DNA of 12,943 bases from Oscillospiraceae bacterium (GTDB taxonomy: Bacteria; Bacillota_A; Clostridia; Saccharofermentanales; Saccharofermentanaceae): NCBI GenBank assembly GCA_902791885.1, contig CADAXO010000035.1:1-12943 (forward strand), in the 5' to 3' direction. Under the pieces are notes generated by a model. That model saw only the letters and a list, made by a program, of their open reading frames with translations, was not told the origin of the DNA and searched no databases. Made by a program: the position numbers and the translations under genes. Within the stretch, counting starts at the first letter, position 1. Each line of letters begins with the position of its first letter. Shown here piece by piece: positions 7,840 through 12,943 of this stretch.

Positions 7840-10562
7840 TGAAGGGCATTTTATCATATCTTCTTAAGCCTTCGACCAACGATCCCGAGGCTGTAAAGCA
7901 GGCCTATTACGATTCGCTTAAATCAACTCATGTAATGATGCTCATATCATTCGTCATGAGCGCGATATTCCTTGTCATGAGTTACGTTAATCCCGTGTTC
8001 TTCGGAACAGAGCCCACATACCACAGACTGATATATCTAATTCTTTTCCTGATCGTTATGCTGTGGTTTGCAGTAGCAAGATATGCTGTGGTCGATTACA
8101 ACATCAGATATAAATCGTTCTATTTTATAAATACCGTAACAGCCATGTTTATGTATGCATGGGTTATCGGAATTTCGTTAATCAGCATGATCACCAGAGG
8201 TGCCGTAGACACTACCCTGTTCATGACGGTATCGCTTATAGTTCCGTTATGTATCTACTTTAATCCTATCGAGTATATTATGACGGCTACGGCTTCAAAT
8301 CTTTTGATGATCGCAATGCTTTACTATGCTTATACCGAAGGGATCGCTACCAAGACTGCTGCAGTAAACTTTACTGTTTTCGCTGTGTTCCAGTTGGTCA
8401 TGGGTATCATCATGCTCTACACGAAGTACAGGCTTAATAAGGAGATCATTCAGGCCGAGAGACAGCGTAAAGAGATCGAGATGCTGAACAAGGCCCAGAA
8501 CAGTTTCTTCTCCAACATGAGTCACGAGATCAGAACGCCTATTAACACGATCATCGGACTTAACGAGATGATCTTAAGAGAAGACGTAAGCGATGAAGTA
8601 GTAGAGGATGCGGTTAATATCAAAGCAGCAGGCAAGCTCCTTCTTAATCTTATAAACGACATCCTCGATATGTCCAAGTTCGAGTCCGGCAAGATGCAGC
8701 TTCTTATCGAGCCTTATCACACGGGCGACATGCTGTCGGATATCGTCGGTATGCTCTGGATCAGGGCCAAGGACAAGAAGCTCGACTTCAATGTTGATGT
8801 CTCACCTGATATCCCTGCCGAACTCATTGGCGACGAAGTGCGTATCAAGCAGATCCTCATCAATGTCATCAATAACGCTATCAAGTATACGTCCGAAGGA
8901 TCTGTCTCTTTGTCCGTTCAGTGCGAGATGAAGGAAGACAAGGTCTGCAATATGGTCTACATGGTCTCCGATACGGGTATTGGTATCAAGACCGAAGATA
9001 TTCCTTATCTTTTCTCTGCATTTAAGAGAGTTGACGAGGATACCAACCGTCACATCGAAGGAACCGGATTGGGACTTTCGATCGTTAAGCAGCTCGTAGA
9101 TCTTATGGGCGGTAAGATTACGGTAAACAGCGTGTACAAGAAGGGCTCCACCTTCATTATCGAGATCCCGCAGCGTGTCGAAAGCGAAGGCTCTGTAGGC
9201 GCATATGAGTTCTCGAAAAGCGACGGCAGCGGCAGGAAGAGGGAATACATTCCTAAGTTTGAGGCACCTCAGGCGAGGATTCTTGTTGTCGACGATAACG
9301 AAGCAAACCTCATGGTAGTAAGCAAGCTTCTGCGTGATACGAAGGTCAGGATCGACACGGTAACAAGCGGTGCAGAAGCTTTAAGAAATACCTTGAATAT
9401 CAGATACGATGTTATCTTTATGGATCACCTGATGCCCGAGATGGACGGTGTCGAGTGCTACAGAAAGATCAAGGAGCAGACGGGCGGCCGATGCAGGGAT
9501 ACCGCTGTTGTTATCCTTACTGCAAATGCAGATGAGGAGAACAGAGCACTTTATGCACGCGAGAATTTCGACGGTTATCTGTCGAAGCCCGTAAGTGGTG
9601 AAGAGCTTGAGAATGAGCTTTATAATCTCCTTCCTAAGGAGATCGTAAAGATAACAGGAACAAGAAGTGAGATCGCGGAGGAATCGATCTCATGGATGAA
9701 CGGCAACAACAAGCGTAAGAGCGTGGTTATCACTACGGAAAGTGTCGCCGATCTCTCGCCGGACCTTATTAAGAAGTACAGTATTGCCGTGCTCCCTCAT
9801 AAAGTACGTACCGCAGAGGGAATGTTCAAGGACGGTAAGGAGATCGAGACTTTGGGAGTTCTTAAGTATATGGAGAATCCCGATAATCCGATCTTCCCGC
9901 AGGGTCCTTCAGTAAAAGAGACAGAGGAGTTCTTCTCAGAGCAGCTTTCTCATGCCAACAACGTCATACATATATCCATCTCGAGCAAAGTTGAGAACAG
10001 CGGATTCGCACCCGCTCTTGAAGCTTCGAAGTCATTTGATAACGTATTCGTAATCGACTCGGCACACCTGTCGAGCGGTCAGGGTTTGCTCGTTATTGAA
10101 GCATGCCGTATGGCGGAGCAGGGATTAAGCCCCGAGAAGATAATAGAGGGCCTTTACAGGATGATACCTAAGATCCGCACGAGCTTCATCGTTGATAACC
10201 TAGATTTCCTTGCACGTGCAGGTCAGGTCGGTAACCGTACGGCTAATATTGTTAAGTCTCTGATGGGACGCCCGGTTCTTAAGCTTCGAAACGGTAAGAT
10301 GGGCGTTGGTATTATGTATTTCGGAAGCCGCGAGAAGGCTTGGAGATCTTATATCAATTCCGCACTGTCCACTCCTTCCCGTATTGATAACAGGATCCTG
10401 TTCGTAACGTATGTCGGCCTTACCAAGCGTGATACCGACTGGATCAAAGAGCAGATAGAGAACAAGATGGATTTTGATGAGATTTACTTTAAGCAGGCGT
10501 CGCCGGCAATATCCGTTAACTGCGGTGCCGGAACGTTCGGATTACTTTACAGGGAGAAATAA
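7839..10562 (+). CDS. Membrane hybrid histidine kinase-receiver fused to a DegV domain
   Basis: This is a 907-residue protein. Six membrane segments (roughly 30-50, 62-82, 94-118, 123-142, 146-166, 174-197) precede a coiled coil (about 200-222). HisKA has H229 in NMSHEIRTP. HATPase_c has N346 (NNAIKYT), DTGIGI (378-383) and GTGLGLSI (408-415). The receiver (about 479-600) has D485-D486, D529 and K583. Residues about 627-905 then match the DegV/EDD fold: TTESVADL (632-639), PQGPS (687-691), ISISSK (712-717), VIDSAHLSSGQG (738-749), VDNLDFLARAGQVG (785-798), RPVLKLRNGK (811-820) and CGAGTFGLLY (895-904). DegV proteins such as FakB bind fatty acids. Here the usual carboxylate-binding Thr, Ser and His positions are changed (P687, altered 719-722, N894). 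There is no Hpt domain. The gene overlaps the previous one by one base and ends 1 base before the next start. Confidence 0.92.
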   Translation: MKGILSYLLKPSTNDPEAVKQAYYDSLKSTHVMMLISFVMSAIFLVMSYVNPVFFGTEPTYHRLIYLILFLIVMLWFAVARYAVVDYNIRYKSFYFINTVTAMFMYAWVIGISLISMITRGAVDTTLFMTVSLIVPLCIYFNPIEYIMTATASNLLMIAMLYYAYTEGIATKTAAVNFTVFAVFQLVMGIIMLYTKYRLNKEIIQAERQRKEIEMLNKAQNSFFSNMSHEIRTPINTIIGLNEMILREDVSDEVVEDAVNIKAAGKLLLNLINDILDMSKFESGKMQLLIEPYHTGDMLSDIVGMLWIRAKDKKLDFNVDVSPDIPAELIGDEVRIKQILINVINNAIKYTSEGSVSLSVQCEMKEDKVCNMVYMVSDTGIGIKTEDIPYLFSAFKRVDEDTNRHIEGTGLGLSIVKQLVDLMGGKITVNSVYKKGSTFIIEIPQRVESEGSVGAYEFSKSDGSGRKREYIPKFEAPQARILVVDDNEANLMVVSKLLRDTKVRIDTVTSGAEALRNTLNIRYDVIFMDHLMPEMDGVECYRKIKEQTGGRCRDTAVVILTANADEENRALYARENFDGYLSKPVSGEELENELYNLLPKEIVKITGTRSEIAEESISWMNGNNKRKSVVITTESVADLSPDLIKKYSIAVLPHKVRTAEGMFKDGKEIETLGVLKYMENPDNPIFPQGPSVKETEEFFSEQLSHANNVIHISISSKVENSGFAPALEASKSFDNVFVIDSAHLSSGQGLLVIEACRMAEQGLSPEKIIEGLYRMIPKIRTSFIVDNLDFLARAGQVGNRTANIVKSLMGRPVLKLRNGKMGVGIMYFGSREKAWRSYINSALSTPSRIDNRILFVTYVGLTKRDTDWIKEQIENKMDFDEIYFKQASPAISVNCGAGTFGLLYREK
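10551..10556 (+). promoter_or_regulatory. RBS that fixes the lipoprotein start
   Basis: AGGGAG inside the last codons of the kinase-DegV gene lies 7 bases before ATG 10564. It selects this start over an in-frame ATG at 10474, which would put 30 Arg-rich residues in front of the signal peptide and lies deep within the upstream gene. Confidence 0.8.
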
Positions 10563-10563
10563 T

Positions 10564-11235
10564 ATGAACAAGAAGATCACTGCTTTCATTCTGCTCGCTG
10601 CTGCGTGCGTCAACCTTGCAGGCTGTGCTTCAGCTGTTGAAGAAACAGTTGCCGTTACAGCAGATACTGCTCCGGTTGCGACAACCGTAGAAACAGTAGA
10701 GGAGACAGTTGCAGAGACTTCGGCTGAGATTTCTGAAGCCACAGAGCAGACCGAAGAAGAACCCATGCCGACCGCAGATGAGAACGGCGATTTCCTGAGT
10801 GATTATGATGAGTTTGAACTTACAAGTGAAGACCTCATAGACGGCGTGTGGTCCGATGCCATTGCCGGTGATAATCTTTCCCCGTCTCTTTCATGGGATC
10901 CGGTCGAAGGTGCTGACAGTTATGTAATCTATATGGTCGATACAACAGCATATTATTTCCTTCATTGGAAAGCTGACGGAGTGACCGATACCCAGCTTCC
11001 CTTAGGCTGGGCTGTGTCAGATTATATCGGACCTTATCCGCCTCCGGGAGCAACTCACACATACGATGTCTATGTCATCGCGATACGAGGTTCCGTAGAC
11101 AGAGTAAGAGGCACGGTGAATACGCAGAATCAGAACTTCCCGCGATTTATCAATCAGCTTGATACGGATATAGACGGCATGCCGGGAAATATAATCTCCT
11201 ACGGAAGACTGTCCGGAGTCTATACAGCAGACTAA
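10564..11235 (+). CDS. PEBP/YbhB-like lipoprotein
   Basis: This 223-residue protein has a lipoprotein signal peptide (MNKK, hydrophobic run, lipobox LAGC with C21), so the mature protein is probably anchored on the outer face of the membrane. Residues 22-75 form a Thr/Glu-rich spacer with VEETVA at 25-30 and 45-50. Residues about 83-223 match the phosphatidylethanolamine-binding protein (Raf-kinase-inhibitor-like, YbhB/YbcL) family: NLSPSLSW (104-111), LHWKADGV (133-140) and YIGPYPPPG (154-162) followed by H165 and Y167. The usual DPDAP stretch is not kept (VDTTAYYF at 125-132), so the ligand pocket may differ. Bacterial PEBP proteins have no well-established general substrate. Its place immediately after two membrane kinases makes an accessory ligand-binding role possible, but this is inference. 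Confidence 0.85.
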   Translation: MNKKITAFILLAAACVNLAGCASAVEETVAVTADTAPVATTVETVEETVAETSAEISEATEQTEEEPMPTADENGDFLSDYDEFELTSEDLIDGVWSDAIAGDNLSPSLSWDPVEGADSYVIYMVDTTAYYFLHWKADGVTDTQLPLGWAVSDYIGPYPPPGATHTYDVYVIAIRGSVDRVRGTVNTQNQNFPRFINQLDTDIDGMPGNIISYGRLSGVYTAD

Positions 11236-11252
11236 TACAAGGGCTTGGTTAC

Positions 11253-11669
11253 GTGTTCATGGAAATAAAAAGAATAACGGAAGACGAGAAAACAGGGGAT
11301 TTTATCGCTGACGAATTCTCGGGTTATGCGGTTGATTGTGATGTGGAACTTAACTTTGAGGAGTTTTGCTTTGCGGCGGAAGATGACGGTAAGCTTGCCG
11401 GGATCATAACAGGACGTGCGTATTATAACGAAGTCCATATCGCTGATCTTATCGTTGCTAAAGACTATAGAAGAGACGGAGTCGGCAGTAAGCTTGTAGC
11501 GGCTGTTGAGGAAGCATTTAAACCTAAAGGCTACAAGAAGATATCACTTACTACTTTCGGATTCCAGGCGCCTGAATTCTATAAGAAGCAGGGATATGAA
11601 CTGGAATATGTGCGTGAAGATGAAGACCCGAAGTTAAGTAAATACTTTTTCCTGAAGAAGCTGAATTAA
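11253..11669 (+). CDS. GNAT-family N-acetyltransferase
   Basis: This 138-residue cytoplasmic protein has the GNAT fold. Strands around DGKLAGIITGRAYY (45-58) and VHIADLIVAKDYR (61-73) precede the acetyl-CoA pyrophosphate loop RRDGVGSK (73-80), which fits R/Q-x-x-G-x-G. The motif B segment APEFYKKQGYE (106-116) follows. Length is normal for a single-domain member. The acceptor cannot be told from sequence; small molecules, antibiotics or protein amino groups are all known for the family. The chosen start is GTG 11253, 9 bases after AAGGG. ATG 11259, two codons later, is the alternative but is 15 bases from that site. It is the last gene before a strong terminator and 17 bp after the lipoprotein gene, so it probably belongs to the same transcript. 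Confidence 0.85.
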   Translation: MFMEIKRITEDEKTGDFIADEFSGYAVDCDVELNFEEFCFAAEDDGKLAGIITGRAYYNEVHIADLIVAKDYRRDGVGSKLVAAVEEAFKPKGYKKISLTTFGFQAPEFYKKQGYELEYVREDEDPKLSKYFFLKKLN

Positions 11670-11673
11670 AAAG

Positions 11674-11706
11674 AACCGCTCCCGGATATCATCACCGGGA
11701 GCGGTT
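11674..11706. terminator. Strong bidirectional rho-independent terminator
   Basis: AACCGCTCCCGG (11674-11685) pairs perfectly with CCGGGAGCGGTT (11695-11706) around a 9-base loop. The rightward transcript then has TTTTCTT. The leftward transcript has TTCTTTTTAA. It ends the signalling operon starting at 2903 and also serves the convergent oxidoreductase gene. Confidence 0.93.
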
Positions 11707-11733
11707 TTCTTAATGTGTAATTGAGATTGCTTT

Positions 11734-12942
11734 TTAATCCTTGCCTGAAGATGCTCTGCCTACTTCTGCACCTGCATCAGCCATGCCTACAGCCTGTGAG
11801 ACGATGGGTGAGAGGATTACTGCGAGAACATAGCTTGCGATCAATGTGGGAAGGATAAGCTTTGCATAACTTGAAAGCCACATGATGACGAACGGAGGCA
11901 TCTGTGCAACTACTTCAGAAGGTGCGTTGTTGCGTCCCATGAATACTCCGAATGCACTTAAGATCAATCCGATGATAAGCGAGTTTCCGATAGCCATAGG
12001 AATCGAATTGATGAGTGTGAACTTCATTGTAGGAGGGTTCGCATTAGCTTTAGCTGCGAGATTCCTTCCGAGTTTTCCTAACGGGAGTACAAGTGCGACA
12101 ATGATGCCGACAATGATCGATAATACGATGTTACTGATATACATCATGGGTATCGGCTGCGCCTGTGCAGCCTCCGGGTTTGTCTTGATAACTATGAATG
12201 AAGCTAAAGCTCCCATAGCTGCCGAGATGATGATAGACATCACAAGTCCCATCGTGCGTTCCTTCTTCTTCATGTCCTTTACCTTCCTTTCTATTTTGGG
12301 TTCTTCATAATTAACCAATATTCTGCAATCCGACTTCGGGAATGTGCAGCAGGGGTGAATATATCCTGCTACCTTGTCGTATTGTCTTCTGCGCTCGACT
12401 CTCTCGGGGGTGTAGACCTCACCCGATGCTAACTTGGAACGGCAGAAGCCGCATTCACCTGAACGGCACTTGCTCGGGGCTTCGATACCTGCACGTTCAA
12501 GTGCGACAAGTATCGGCTCGTCTGCTCTTGCAGGAATCTTACGCTCGATTCCGTCGTTCATGATGACGGTAAGTTCGAATGTCTTATCCATATATTCTGA
12601 TGTGAAAGCATCGTCACGGGCTGAAAGTCTGTACTGCCCGTAAGCGTCAAGTCTGACAAACTTTTTCTTAAGACCTAACTTAGCGCACTCGCCCTCGGCG
12701 TAATCGTACATTCCCTGTGATCCGCAGACGAATACGGAATAAGTCTCGGGGGCGTATTTGGTAATAAGTTCGGCATTGATGAAGCCGTGCTCGTAGCCGG
12801 GCTTCTCCTCATCGGACAATACGTGGACGACTTTCAGCTTGCCGCCTGCTGCTTTCTCCAATGAATCGAGCTCGTCCTTGAACAGAATCTCTTCTTCGGT
12901 ACGGCTTCCGTAGAGAAGTATCAGATTAAAGTCCTCCGTGCC
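11734..12942 (-). CDS. NAD-binding/2Fe-2S ferredoxin reductase fused to a membrane domain (5' end missing)
   Basis: The frame is open to the window edge, giving 402 visible residues; the TTG at 12861 is an internal codon, not a convincing start. The first part is the end of a ferredoxin-NADP reductase-type NAD domain: LILLYGSRTEEE near the edge and VFVCGSQGM, the usual CGxxxM motif. A plant-type 2Fe-2S domain follows with Cys ligands in CRSGECGFC and a fourth in HPCC, probably its first Cys. The C-terminal 180 residues have about four membrane helices in two similar halves, reminiscent of tandem DUF2798 (family guess only). The missing N terminus would be expected to carry the flavin domain. 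It probably moves electrons between NAD(P)H, flavin and an unknown membrane partner. An in-frame ATG at 12273 with its own RBS could yield the membrane part alone. Confidence 0.85.
   Translation of the reverse strand, partial: GTEDFNLILLYGSRTEEEILFKDELDSLEKAAGGKLKVVHVLSDEEKPGYEHGFINAELITKYAPETYSVFVCGSQGMYDYAEGECAKLGLKKKFVRLDAYGQYRLSARDDAFTSEYMDKTFELTVIMNDGIERKIPARADEPILVALERAGIEAPSKCRSGECGFCRSKLASGEVYTPERVERRRQYDKVAGYIHPCCTFPKSDCRILVNYEEPKIERKVKDMKKKERTMGLVMSIIISAAMGALASFIVIKTNPEAAQAQPIPMMYISNIVLSIIVGIIVALVLPLGKLGRNLAAKANANPPTMKFTLINSIPMAIGNSLIIGLILSAFGVFMGRNNAPSEVVAQMPPFVIMWLSSYAKLILPTLIASYVLAVILSPIVSQAVGMADAGAEVGRASSGKD
12273..12290 (-). promoter_or_regulatory. Possible internal translation start for the membrane domain
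   Basis: On the minus strand AAAGGAAGG ends 8 bases before an in-frame ATG at 12273-12271. The ATG falls exactly between the ferredoxin domain and the first membrane helix, so a separate 179-residue membrane protein could be made from the same mRNA. A run of purines encoding Lys/Glu/Arg can look like this by chance. Confidence 0.4.
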
Positions 12943-12943
12943 G

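Noticed and set aside
10474..10563. An upstream ATG for the lipoprotein gene
   Set aside because: It would bury the signal peptide behind 30 Arg-rich residues and overlap the DegV end. ATG 10564 has its own RBS and gives a proper lipobox.
12859..12861. TTG as the start of the oxidoreductase
   Set aside because: The frame continues upstream to the window edge with family-like sequence (LLYGSR), so this is an internal Leu codon.
1..12943. CRISPR arrays, tRNA/rRNA genes, insertion sequences or phage genes
   Set aside because: No regularly spaced repeats, no tRNA-like cloverleaf or rRNA sequence, no transposase or integrase motif and no flanking terminal repeats were seen.

Overview
The window looks like chromosomal DNA from an anaerobic Clostridia-type Firmicute. 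The reasons are moderate GC content, mostly GGAGG-like ribosome binding sites, clostridial-style HD-GYP and hybrid-kinase proteins, a DegV domain, and a type IV pilus retraction ATPase in an apparently Gram-positive setting. I cannot name the genus or species. Coding density is very high, and the longest non-coding gap is 188 bp, between the two divergent transcription units at 2715-2902.

Layout. (1) 1-1100, plus strand: the C-terminal end of a protein with a zinc ribbon, overlapping by ATGA with an exported DUF218/SanA-ElyC-like protein. (2) 1114-2714, minus strand: pilT, with a good promoter and RBS, then a small VanZ-like membrane protein behind an imperfect hairpin. (3) 2903-11669, plus strand: a tightly packed five-gene operon ending in a strong bidirectional terminator at 11674-11706. 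It encodes a REC-GGDEF-degenerate GGDEF-REC-HD-GYP protein, a membrane hybrid histidine kinase with receiver and Hpt domains, a second membrane hybrid kinase fused at its C terminus to a DegV (FakB-like) domain, a PEBP/YbhB-like lipoprotein and a GNAT acetyltransferase. (4) 11734-12942, minus strand, cut by the window edge: an NAD-binding/2Fe-2S ferredoxin reductase module fused to a membrane domain.

How the parts may work together (inference). The operon looks like a phosphorelay controlling cyclic di-GMP. Two membrane kinases carry two receivers and one Hpt domain, and both receivers of the c-di-GMP enzyme are plausible end points. That enzyme has an intact synthase (GGDEF) and an intact phosphodiesterase (HD-GYP) on one chain. 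The divergent pilT suggests that surface motility or adhesion by type IV pili is one output.

The most unusual point is the kinase-receiver-DegV fusion. Its DegV part keeps the overall fold signature but has lost the residues that hold the fatty-acid carboxylate in FakB proteins. It may therefore sense another ligand or act as a scaffold. A second unusual point is that the catalytic GGDEF lacks the RxxD inhibitory site while the neighbouring degenerate GGDEF has one at the exact spacing.
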